Assembly: GCA_003478355.1 (NCBI GenBank)
Contig: QUFC01000016.1
Coordinates: 1 to 64,000 of the forward strand
Reading direction: 5' to 3'
DNA length: 64,000 bases
DNA from: Lachnospiraceae bacterium AM48-27BH
GTDB lineage: Bacteria; Bacillota; Clostridia; Lachnospirales; Lachnospiraceae
Numbering within the stretch: the first letter of the stretch is position 1; each line of letters opens with the position of its first letter. Under the pieces are notes generated by a model. That model worked only from the letters and a program-made list of their open reading frames with translations. It was not told the origin of the DNA and made no database searches. A program made the translations under genes and the position numbers. Shown here in pieces: positions 42,589-52,200 of this stretch.

Positions 42589-44527
42589 TGCATAACCTCC
42601 TCCAGTCAACCGGCGTATACTGCTTTTCTTTATGAAATGGAACTTTGTATGTTTCCTCTTCCTGATGTTCTCCTGTACGGTATATAAGGAATGGAATATA
42701 TGGCACCTTGTTCTGTTCCTTCACATACAGGTCCATTCGTATCCAGGGTCGCACCGGTCTCTGAAGTGCCTGAAGAAATTCTGAATAATGAAGCATGATA
42801 TAATCCTGTGTAGAATTCATCAGAAAGGGAACCGACTCAAAAGCATACCCAGTGCCGAATGCTGTCATTGCCGGTGCCACCTTTTTTGCAAGTAAGGCCA
42901 TACCTATGGCTGCCTGATCCGTGATATGCTCCTCACTCCCCCACTGGTTATATAAAGTTCCTTCTTTCAGATAGCTCCCGTCAGCCAGTTCCTCCCTGTC
43001 ATTCATCAGCATAATCATAATGGTATTCTCTCTGACGGCCAGAGGGAGCCGTACATAATCCCTTGCCCGGATAAGGCCGCCCATATCGGAACTCAAATTT
43101 TCAATCAGGACCGTAAGCTCACCAGCCATAAAGACACATCGGTAAACCGTGCCAATTCCGTCAAGATCCTGTTCTTCAAACAGTGGAAGGGCATACACGG
43201 ATGAAACTTTAATGCTTTCTTTGATAATCCCTAAATGAAAGAGAAGAACGCCAAACTGATCGCGGAAGTATAGCTCCGGGAATAAGTACGGAATTTCCTT
43301 TTCAAAATCCTGATGGGAATTACAACAAAGGCTCATTCCATTCCTTAGCCCCGCCAATGCATAAGAATTATTCTTTCTGATCTGTTCAAACAGATCCATT
43401 CTCTTTTTCAGAGCATACTGCCTGCTGTACTCTGTTCTGGATGTTTCCAAATCATTTCTGCAAAAATCCGATATTTCTGTCATACAAGCTAGGATTTCTT
43501 TCTCTCCGGCCTGTTCCTGATTACTGCACTGCTCCTTTAAAACATGCAAAAAGAATCCTGCATCCCGATAAAACTGTTTCTTTTCATAGCCAAACGCATC
43601 ACATTCTTTTACCTTTACCAGGGCCTGTTCCATTTTTTCCAAAGTTACAGAAGCATCCGGATCCTGTTGCCTGCAGATAAAGGACAGAAATGGCAGTAGC
43701 GGCTGTTGATAACGTTTTATGGATTCAAATTTTAAAAGATCTGTCTGCTGAAGATCATCCGCAGGATCATTGCTGAAAACAAACATCACATTAATTGCCT
43801 GATGCAGGGAGATTTGCCGCATCCGGCGGTTTACTTGCGCATACGCATTGCATTTAAAAAGTAATCCCCCATGCGTACCTACCCGCTCTGTTCCCATATC
43901 AATCTCTATACAAAGTGGACGTTCTTCTAAGTGATCCGTGCATCGGTATGACAATTTTAGATCTGCAAAGACATCTCCACGCTTCTTCGCCTGGCCGCCA
44001 TACTCCCGCATCGTTTCAACTGAATACGGAACTTCAAACTCCAGCTGCATCCATTTCTCTCTATAATCAGAGAGTACCATTTTCAGCGCCGCTGCGATTT
44101 CTGCTTCCTTATGCTGGGATAATTCCATATTTGTCCTGCCTGTAGCATATGCATCCAGGACCGAAACCATATTTTGATCTCCATGGAAATATTCGTTTAT
44201 CAATTCGTAAAGGTGCTTCTTCCCAGCCTGGGTAATGGAATACAGTCCTTTCTCCCGCGCTCCTCCTTGTTCCTGCATTTTTATCCAGCCCCGTTCAATA
44301 CATGTTTTGACCGTCCGCTGCCCCATGCTTCCAGCTTCCTGGATACACGGATCAATATGCTGAATCAGGAATAGGATCATCTCCCGCCTGAGGCGCTTAT
44401 ATTTTAAGAGCAGGGCCAGAATTAAAATCACCCTTGCATCTGTTCGGCCGGGCCTGGAACTTGCAAATACACTATTTTTTAAAATCTCATCGTAAATCAT
44501 TCTAAGATGTAACATGTACCACCTCAT
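42581..44527 (-). CDS. Winged-helix / replication-relaxation-like protein
   Basis: A 648-residue protein. The N-terminal 120 residues are helical with a winged-helix look (TVKTCIERGWIKMQEQ, then GLYSITQAGKKHLYELI). About residues 175-240 contain DVFADLKLSYRC and PLCIEIDMGTERV then FKCNAYAQVNR, which match the nuclease-like core of the replication-relaxation family found on plasmids and integrative elements. The last 350 residues are unrecognised. In other elements such proteins help start replication or conjugative processing. It lies in the surface locus directly before the sortase and after a repeat cluster. Confidence 0.65.
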   Translation of the reverse strand: MRWYMLHLRMIYDEILKNSVFASSRPGRTDARVILILALLLKYKRLRREMILFLIQHIDPCIQEAGSMGQRTVKTCIERGWIKMQEQGGAREKGLYSITQAGKKHLYELINEYFHGDQNMVSVLDAYATGRTNMELSQHKEAEIAAALKMVLSDYREKWMQLEFEVPYSVETMREYGGQAKKRGDVFADLKLSYRCTDHLEERPLCIEIDMGTERVGTHGGLLFKCNAYAQVNRRMRQISLHQAINVMFVFSNDPADDLQQTDLLKFESIKRYQQPLLPFLSFICRQQDPDASVTLEKMEQALVKVKECDAFGYEKKQFYRDAGFFLHVLKEQCSNQEQAGEKEILACMTEISDFCRNDLETSRTEYSRQYALKKRMDLFEQIRKNNSYALAGLRNGMSLCCNSHQDFEKEIPYLFPELYFRDQFGVLLFHLGIIKESIKVSSVYALPLFEEQDLDGIGTVYRCVFMAGELTVLIENLSSDMGGLIRARDYVRLPLAVRENTIMIMLMNDREELADGSYLKEGTLYNQWGSEEHITDQAAIGMALLAKKVAPAMTAFGTGYAFESVPFLMNSTQDYIMLHYSEFLQALQRPVRPWIRMDLYVKEQNKVPYIPFLIYRTGEHQEEETYKVPFHKEKQYTPVDWRRLCND

Positions 44528-44686
44528 CTACTCTCATTTATTTCTAATTTTTTCTCATACATATTTCATGGGGCCTGGCTTCTGGATTTTTCAGCTCTAA
44601 AAATATCCTTTATATGTATTCCTTTTTATGGGTTTAAAAACATTATTTCAGGCATTCTATAGGTTTTTCTTACTGTATAAGCTCCA

Positions 44687-44787
44687 TGTGCATGGCGCAG
44701 TTTCTTCTGTTGTACATGGCACAACATAATTATGCCATGCACAGGCCGCAGCGTTTTCCACCTGGATTACGCCACGCACATGGCACA
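44687..44787. repeat. Cluster of four 13-bp repeats
   Basis: TGTGCATGGCGCA (44687), TGTACATGGCACA (44711) and CGCACATGGCACA (44775) are direct copies; TATGCCATGCACA (44731) is inverted. They lie in the 278-bp gap between the 736-residue gene and the replication-relaxation-like gene, the only sizeable gap in the locus. Iteron-like binding sites or an operator array are both possible. The rest of 44528-44805 has no gene. Confidence 0.65.
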
Positions 44788-44805
44788 AAATCCGCCCCAT
44801 ATCTT

Positions 44806-47016
44806 TCAAATCCAGTATCGTTTTATCACTGGCATCCTGCATCCGCTTTCAGACAGCAAATGCGCATACCGGCTCATTAATATCTGATCCATTTCATCAA
44901 TGATATGACGGTTTCTGGTATCGACTATCAACGAAAAACTGCTTGCCTCCAGCGCCACCAACTTTGCATTAGAACGTATAAAAATCGGTTCTGTTAATGC
45001 CTGCACAATGGTATATCTCGTTGCCAGAAATAGATCTGACAGTGCATTTTGTGGGATCAAATCTGGAGAAATTTCGTAACACATAAAGGTCTGATCCTTC
45101 TTCTTTTCTTCCAAATCAAATGGCGAAAACTCGCATGACAGGAAGGTCTTTCGGCACAAAAAATCTCCATTCTGACATTCGCGTGATGTGCCAAAAGCAT
45201 ATTCTACATTTACATAATGTCGGTACAGCTTTCTTATATCTTCCGATAACAGCAGAGGTTCTTTGCTTGTGACATAGCGCTTATATAGTGCTGTCACGGA
45301 ATACACATTACTGTTATCGGGAGCAGTTTCTTTCACTATATCTGCCATTGGCTGCAACTGGTCTGTCCCCTGGACGGCATTATAAAGAGCCGATAACGAA
45401 TAAACTTTTACCTTTGGCCGGATATATCCAAGTCCGTTCATGGAAAGGATACGCCACACAAGGTATACCGAATATGTATAAATTGGCCGCCGGATCACAT
45501 GAAATAGATACTCAAACACAAGTGGTTTGATCATCTTTTTGTTCAGAAAATAGGCACATCTTCGTGACGCAACCGTTATGAATAGCCCTTCCTGCCTTCC
45601 CCGCTTCGCATAATCCATGGTCAGCCATTCTTCCAACGATACTACGGTGGAAAACGGCAAAAAGTCTTCATTGTGTATGTCTATCACATCCCCGTCTTCC
45701 ACAATCAGCGCGCCTTCATCTATCATAAATGCCATTGAAACCTTTTGAGATTCCTCATTTTGTGCTGTATTTTTATCCGATCCTGCTTCTGTCCCACTCT
45801 CTGATGTCTGACTTATACGGTCAGAACCTGGTAAAAAATCAAGCATATACTCTACATTTTTCGGCACATTTTCTGCTGTTTTCGGTAACAGGAATGGAAC
45901 TTTTTCGCCGGGCAATGCCCACTTTTCTCGGATTTCCATATGTGCCTGTGGATCATTTTTTATCGAATCCAACGGCAATTTATGATTATTTTTTTGAGTG
46001 TCTGGAACGGGCTTACTGGAATTTTCCGGGCAATTCAGTCCCGAAGTTTTCTCTTCTTCCTTCGCTTCATGCCCTAAAAAACCTGCACTCATGCTCGCCT
46101 GACTCATCAGTTCCTCCAGTGATAAAGCCGGCCTGTCGCTGTATGTAGGAACCAATATTTTCTTTTTATGAGCAGAGTGTGCTTCTTCAGAACATATCTG
46201 TTTATCATCTTTCTGACCAAATTCCACCGCTACTGACGCAAAAAACAGATAAGGAATTTCATCATATATACAGATATCTTCAAAGAATTGCTGTCGTTCA
46301 CTTCCCTGATAAGCAGGTGCAGCACGAAGTTTCTTCAGACAATCCTCATACCTTTTTGCCGAACACACCTCATTCTCTATTAAAATGGCATCCAGTAAAT
46401 TCCGCAGAATTTTCCTGGCTTCCAAGGCATGATGCTCTGGCAGTATTCCCCGATTTCCGTTTAATATATGATCCAGCAGCTTTTCTTTGTCATATAGGAA
46501 TGAAGCAGAGGTACGCTTCCTGGCATCTTTGAACGCTTTATATAATTGTTCTCCAACCGGTAATACATACCCTCTTATGTGCCCCATCTGTTCTAAAATG
46601 ATGCAAACCTGCATGTGAAATACATTTCTCCGTATCATTGAAACAGTCGGATTATGAAACATATAACGCAGCACCTGCAGTTCCGCGTTAAGCTGACAAT
46701 TGCAAAACTCTTTCGAGAATTCACATATTTTGCAAAAATCTACTTCCTGACATTCCGGTTCAAAGTGAAAGTTTGTATCCACTTCTTCGCAATGAAATGG
46801 CAGTTCCCCATATGTCTGGTATAAATCAGAAATGTAGGCTGATTCTGGCTTTGTGTCTACTATTTTCATGCTCTTTAATTCTTCAAACACATAATCACAC
46901 TGCTCCTTCGTGTATCCACATGAAGCGCATTTCTGAATTACATAGATATTTTTTAGTGCATGATCTGCTATCCACGCCACCTTAAACAGGCATGGGCATC
47001 CTTTGATATAGTGCAT
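44806..47016 (-). CDS. Unrecognised protein with paired Cys motifs (736 aa)
   Basis: A 736-residue protein behind AGGAAGG, with no signal peptide or clear membrane span. The N-terminal 110 residues hold two C-x2-C-x6-C motifs: Cys30/33/40 (CASCGYTKEQC) and Cys95/98/105/107 (CKICEFSKEFCNC), likely zinc sites. A helical region (110-260), a polar low-complexity linker (about 300-430) and a C-terminal globular domain (440-736) follow. The last domain contains VASRRCAYFLNKKMIKPLVF and VKVYSLSALYNAV. I know no family for this. It lies between a 343-residue unknown and the repeat cluster, in the same orientation. Confidence 0.7.
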   Translation of the reverse strand: MHYIKGCPCLFKVAWIADHALKNIYVIQKCASCGYTKEQCDYVFEELKSMKIVDTKPESAYISDLYQTYGELPFHCEEVDTNFHFEPECQEVDFCKICEFSKEFCNCQLNAELQVLRYMFHNPTVSMIRRNVFHMQVCIILEQMGHIRGYVLPVGEQLYKAFKDARKRTSASFLYDKEKLLDHILNGNRGILPEHHALEARKILRNLLDAILIENEVCSAKRYEDCLKKLRAAPAYQGSERQQFFEDICIYDEIPYLFFASVAVEFGQKDDKQICSEEAHSAHKKKILVPTYSDRPALSLEELMSQASMSAGFLGHEAKEEEKTSGLNCPENSSKPVPDTQKNNHKLPLDSIKNDPQAHMEIREKWALPGEKVPFLLPKTAENVPKNVEYMLDFLPGSDRISQTSESGTEAGSDKNTAQNEESQKVSMAFMIDEGALIVEDGDVIDIHNEDFLPFSTVVSLEEWLTMDYAKRGRQEGLFITVASRRCAYFLNKKMIKPLVFEYLFHVIRRPIYTYSVYLVWRILSMNGLGYIRPKVKVYSLSALYNAVQGTDQLQPMADIVKETAPDNSNVYSVTALYKRYVTSKEPLLLSEDIRKLYRHYVNVEYAFGTSRECQNGDFLCRKTFLSCEFSPFDLEEKKKDQTFMCYEISPDLIPQNALSDLFLATRYTIVQALTEPIFIRSNAKLVALEASSFSLIVDTRNRHIIDEMDQILMSRYAHLLSESGCRMPVIKRYWI

Positions 47017-47039
47017 TTATTTTCCTTCCTGCTGCATTC

Positions 47040-48071
47040 TTAAAACACATAATACTTTGGAATTTTGTCACATCCCGGAATCGGGTAATATGGCTTGATC
47101 ACATGCTTCCCCTGCCGCATCAGTTCACTCACCGCTGCCAATTCCTCTTCACTTCCACCGATCAGACCATATTCATTCAGATAAAACAGAGTGAAGCTTG
47201 CAAATTCAAGGACACGTTTTGCCTCCTGTTTTCCTGCAGTTGAGGTCTTCGTGATTTTGTCATAATGCCCCTTTTTAAACGGAATGATTTCTTTCTCCCG
47301 AACAAACCCGGTAATGCAGCAGACCACACAATCGCTGTGGCACATAGCAGAAGTAAGCTTCTCCCACTTCACGCGAGGAAGCGAAATATTAAAGTTCCCA
47401 TAATCATTTTCACAGATTAAATATATCCTGGCACCATACTGATCGCTGATTTTACGCACCTTTCCACAAAAGAATGCCGTTTCTCCAATCTTTGCCCTAC
47501 GGGTAAGTACAAGTGAACTATTGATCGAGATCGGCGCACCATCTAGGTCCTCATACTGATATAAGCCATATTCATACTCCATCTGGGAAAGCACAGCATC
47601 CGCCGTCATTTGCCCTGTCTGCACACACATTTCGAATGCTCTGGCGGCAATGATCGCGTTTAGGGCTGTTAGATCAAATCGCTTCCACTTGCACAGGTCA
47701 AGCGCTTCTCCAGAGTATATGCCTGCTTCCTTTCTGGCCCCTTTTTTGCACTTAAAGGCAACCGGTATGGAAAATCCACGCCCATAGATGAACGGAATGA
47801 CACCGGCGGCTTTTGAATACTTAGCAAGCTGCCGAACGTATTCTACGCATGCTGCTGCATGTCTGCCGCGTAAAAATTGAAGTTCCAAATTTTCATTGAC
47901 TGTCACTTCCGTCTCATCCTCTCTGCAGCAGCATCGCAGCACTTTTCCTGTTTCTAATTCTCTTTTGATCCTGGAGCGAAGCGCTAAATGATATAATACT
48001 GTTGGATATAAATAGCGCGCTTCTTCGTTTCCACCTGATTTCAATACTAAAAAACCGATTTTCTGCTTCAA
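47040..48071 (-). CDS. Unrecognised protein (343 aa)
   Basis: Probably starts at TTG 48071 because AAGGAGGG lies just before it; a longer reading would overlap the neighbouring surface-protein gene. The soluble protein has a Cys-rich spot (VLRCCCREDETEV), a central helical part and a C-terminal stretch reading like an OB-type beta domain (GETAFFCGKVRKISDQYGAR, IYLICENDYGNF). I do not recognise it. It lies 23 bp before the 736-residue gene, so both are probably translated from one mRNA. Confidence 0.68.
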   Translation of the reverse strand: MKQKIGFLVLKSGGNEEARYLYPTVLYHLALRSRIKRELETGKVLRCCCREDETEVTVNENLELQFLRGRHAAACVEYVRQLAKYSKAAGVIPFIYGRGFSIPVAFKCKKGARKEAGIYSGEALDLCKWKRFDLTALNAIIAARAFEMCVQTGQMTADAVLSQMEYEYGLYQYEDLDGAPISINSSLVLTRRAKIGETAFFCGKVRKISDQYGARIYLICENDYGNFNISLPRVKWEKLTSAMCHSDCVVCCITGFVREKEIIPFKKGHYDKITKTSTAGKQEAKRVLEFASFTLFYLNEYGLIGGSEEELAAVSELMRQGKHVIKPYYPIPGCDKIPKYYVF

Positions 48072-48138
48072 CACAACCCTCCTTAAATTCTTCTTTTTAA
48101 AAAACTGCGTATGGCTGTGACACCACACGCAGCTAGAT

Positions 48139-49284
48139 CTACCTTCTTCTGCCGCGTTTCGGACCGCGATGCCACCGCCTTGAAACATGCTCCGGCTCTT
48201 CGGCATCTTTTGTTCTGCGTCTGACAGCAAGGTATAATATGATTGCGATAAACAATAGGAAAAATACAACCGCCGTAATGTACGGATGCTTTTTTACAGT
48301 TTCTGCTATCTTTTTCAGAAACTTCATCATCTCTTCCCATAGGTTTTTAAGCCAATCCCAGCGATTGAATCCCGAGGATTTTGATGTGCTTTCCGACATA
48401 ACAGAAGCATCCTTCGGCAGCAGTTCATACTGTGCCCGGATCTGATACCCCTCTTCTTCTGGCAGGGTGATCACATCTTCATACGAAATTTCCAGATCAT
48501 AAACCAGCTTTTTCCCATAAGCAACTGCATTCCGATACAGGATCCCATTCTGCTCATACATGTTACCGGCCCAGGCCGTATGATCGATCTGGTATGCGTC
48601 ATTCGGCACCCCGATCAGCTTTAATAGAAGCCCTTCACTGCCAGCAAACGGATCCGCAGTCTGATTGAGTGATATCACCTCATTTCCAATCTGAAATAGT
48701 CCTGAGTCCGCATGTTCCACGACAATATCAAACGTAAAGGAATCTTCCCAGCGTTCATTTACCCGCTCTGCCTCTTTGATCGGCAATGTATATTCTGTTA
48801 CCGTTCGAAACGGATTATCTGCAATTTCCACCTTATAGGTTTCCGGGATCTCGTCGATCCCTTCATAATCTTTCAGCAGTAACGTATCCCGGATGTGCTT
48901 CTTCCTTCCTGAAAGAGACTGTTCCTGCACCTCATAATTTACTAACCGATAAGTATCACCGCCTTCCACATGCTCTTCCTCAGGCAGATATTGGTCCTGA
49001 TCCGCATCCTTGGGAAAGACTTGCGAATAATATACATAGCTTCCATCGGTCTCTCCCGGACCGTAATATGGCCGCTCTCCAAATACTTCTTCCACGGTGG
49101 TAATCGCATCATCTGCGCCGCTAACCTGCTTTTCTGCCTCAGAAGGCACCGCTGCGTTCACATCCTCTGCAATACTCTGCGTTTGGTTTTCTGATACCTG
49201 ACTCGCCATGGTTTTCCCGGCGGGACTGGCAAATACCAGTACCGCCGTAAACATCAGGGCGCTAAAATATCTACGCCTCATCAT
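48139..49284 (-). CDS. Membrane-anchored surface protein
   Basis: A protein of about 381 residues. It starts at MMRRRYFSALMFTAVLVF with a signal peptide (cut near KTMA). The outer domain of about 280 residues is beta-rich and acidic. Near the C-terminus a span (ITAVVFFLLFIAIILYLAV) is followed by a very basic tail (RRWHRGPKRGRRR). There is no sortase motif, so it stays in the membrane. Its start overlaps the end of the giant surface-protein gene, which implies coupled expression; it may be a chaperone or partner for that protein. Confidence 0.72.
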   Translation of the reverse strand: MMRRRYFSALMFTAVLVFASPAGKTMASQVSENQTQSIAEDVNAAVPSEAEKQVSGADDAITTVEEVFGERPYYGPGETDGSYVYYSQVFPKDADQDQYLPEEEHVEGGDTYRLVNYEVQEQSLSGRKKHIRDTLLLKDYEGIDEIPETYKVEIADNPFRTVTEYTLPIKEAERVNERWEDSFTFDIVVEHADSGLFQIGNEVISLNQTADPFAGSEGLLLKLIGVPNDAYQIDHTAWAGNMYEQNGILYRNAVAYGKKLVYDLEISYEDVITLPEEEGYQIRAQYELLPKDASVMSESTSKSSGFNRWDWLKNLWEEMMKFLKKIAETVKKHPYITAVVFFLLFIAIILYLAVRRRTKDAEEPEHVSRRWHRGPKRGRRR

Positions 49285-52200
49285 CTTTTTTCTTTCCTTT
49301 CCTTCGTCCGATAAGCACCAGTCCCCCTGCGCCCATCGCAAAGATGGTTGCCAGTACATACCATTTGAATGAATCTGTAGTATCTCCTGCCTTCGGTTGC
49401 TTCAGCCAGTCTGGAACACCCAATCCATAGGATCCACTGCTTCCATTCGTACTTTCATAATGTGCATAGATCCGCCCGATACCAACCCTTTTATCAATCT
49501 TTTCATTATATAGCGTTGTTTCCCCAGCAATGGTTCCGTCATATGAAACAAGGAACTGCCATGGTGCTTCGGACCGCTCATATCCGTTTGCCGGTTCGAT
49601 CTCCACGATACGGTAAGTTCCTGCCTTACCGGCCGGAACCTTGCACGCTCCTGCTTCATCCGTTCTGCCATGAAATACCACCTGGCCGGCCGGATCAGTC
49701 ACCTGAAGCAGTGTATCCGGAACTGCTGTGCCGTCTTCTGAATCTTTCTTTTCAAGTATCACCTCCACATTTGGATAATCATACAAGGTCCGGTTTTCTG
49801 GATTTGTTACTTTACCATCCTTAATATAAAGGTACTGTACAGCCGGGTTCAGGTAATATCCAGCCGGTGCCTCTGTTTCCTGATATGTATAGGTTCCATC
49901 CGCCGGCATAGCAAATGTCAGATATCCGCTCTCATCCGTAATACCTTTTAAATACAAGCTTCCATCTGAAGTGTAAACAGTAAGCTTTGCTCCGGCCACG
50001 CCGATCTGGTTTACTGGATCGTACTTGCGAATGGACATCTGGCGTTTTCCCGGAGTAGTTCCACCTCCGCCGCCACCGCCACTGATTGCATAATTCACGA
50101 ATCGGATTTCTTTTGTTTCCTGACCCAGTGGCATAATAAACTCCTGATCCTCAGATACCCGGTATCCACCAGGAGCTGATACTTCGTGTATGACATAGGT
50201 CTCTCCGGCTTTCAGTACACCGTCAACCCGGTAAACCGTACCATCCGGCACGAAATCAACCAGCACATTTCCGTACAGATCCTTGATCTGTATCCGGCCG
50301 CCACTAAGAAGCGTGCCATTTGGATTTACCTTGCCAAATTCTACATGGGTTACATCATCAAACATTTCCACCATATCGACGCTGCCGTCTTTGGATACCG
50401 TAAATTCAATGTTCTCCGCAACCGAATAGCCATCTGCCGGCCGGATCTCAATAAGTGTATAAGTTTCTCCGGCAATCAGTTTTGCTACGATTTCGTGTGG
50501 TGTCGTCGAAGAGGTCCACTCATCCACCACCTTTCCATTCTTATCCTTTATCACCAGATGACAGCCCGGAAGTTCTTCACTTCCCGTAATCTCCTTTTTG
50601 GATACAACCACATGCGTCGGCTTATCCTCCATTTTTACCTGATCGACCGTTCCGTCATGGCTTACTTTAAACGGAATATCTTCCGCATAGGCCCAACCGT
50701 CTGCCGGACGAACCTCCCGCAGTGTATATTTCTCATCTGCAATCAGCTTCTCCTTAATTTCATGCGGCTGATCGGTAGAAACCCACTCATCTACCACATT
50801 TCCATTCTTATCAATGACCTGCAGCGTACAGCCCGGAAGTTCTTTACTTCCCGTAATCTCCTGCTTGGAAATTACAACATGGGTCGGCTTGTCTTCCATT
50901 TTGACCTGATCGACCGTTCCGTCATGGCTTACTCTAAACGGCACATCTTCGGCATACGCCCAACCGTCTGCCGGACGAACCTCTCGCAGCACATAACTCT
51001 CGTCAACTACCAGTTTTGCAACGATTTCATGCGGCTGGTCCGTAGAGATCCACTCCTCTACTACGTTTCCTTCCTTGTCTACGACCTGAAGCAGCGCACC
51101 CGGAAGTTCCTCACTGTTTGTGATCTTCTTTTTAGATAACACGATGCGAGTAGGCTTATCCACCATAATCACCCGGTCTACCGTACCATCCTCATTAACG
51201 GTAAAGGTAACATCTTCCGCATAGGAATATCCAGGTGCCGGGCTTTTTTCAACCAGTCTATAAGTCTTTCCCGGTTCTAGGAATTCTTCAAGGTTCTCCG
51301 CTACAGCAGAGCTGGTCCAGCTGTGAATCAAGTTATTTTCCTCATCGTATAATTCCATTTCACAGCCAGGAAGCTCTTTACCACCGCCAATTTCCGTCTT
51401 TGAGATCATAACTTTGGTTTTCCGGTCCGCGGCTGCAATACCCTCAACATTCACAGACTGGCCCAGAATCGCACTGATCTTATTTGTCGGAAGGCAGTCT
51501 CCATTTGCGAATACGGTTTCTTCCGTAAGCACATAGGTTTCTCCCGGCTTAAATATCGTGCGTTTCGCCGTATCATCAATAGTTCTGGTAAATCTGACTC
51601 CGTTTCCGTGAGTTGGATCCACGCTTCCGAATGTCATTTTCTCCGTATGGTGCAGGCCATTCTCGATCTTTTCAATCTCATAGGTCACATTTTTATAGTA
51701 ACCAGGATCGATCTTGACATATTCATTACCAGAGAGGCTGATGGTATCGCCACTCTTTATCATGCCGGTCCTGCTGCCGCTGTATGAATAGGTCCCTGGA
51801 AGTTCCCTTCCTGTCGATGCGTCATAAAGTTTTACCCTAAATGATGTTTTCTGATCTTTATACCGCTCCTTTCCAGATCCCGTAAGTTCGTTGAACAATA
51901 CTACTTTTCCATAGGTTAATACCGGCACTGTCTTCTGGGTTTCCCTTACAATTCCGTTATATTCTGCTTTCGCCTCAATCGTAGATGCCTCACCACTTAC
52001 CTGTGTTGTAAAAGCAGCGTATGCAGCTTCACCCGGCACCACGCTCTCAAAATGGAATACCAGTTTTTCTCCGTCGAAAGTTCCTGTTCCCGGATCAATA
52101 ATGCTTGTATCTGCATCGACAGTCACGGTTAATACCATATCTGCCGTTTTGTGATCCGTATTGATCATTCGAATACTTTCAAAAATTGCCTGATCCGGCG

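Noticed and set aside
50186..51139. 317-codon plus-strand frame over the Cna-B repeats
   Set aside because: Long only because the repeat DNA lacks stops on that strand; antisense to clear SpaA domains.
50641..51180. CRISPR-like regular repeats
   Set aside because: The 267-bp period and coding content show they are protein-domain repeats, not spacers and repeats.
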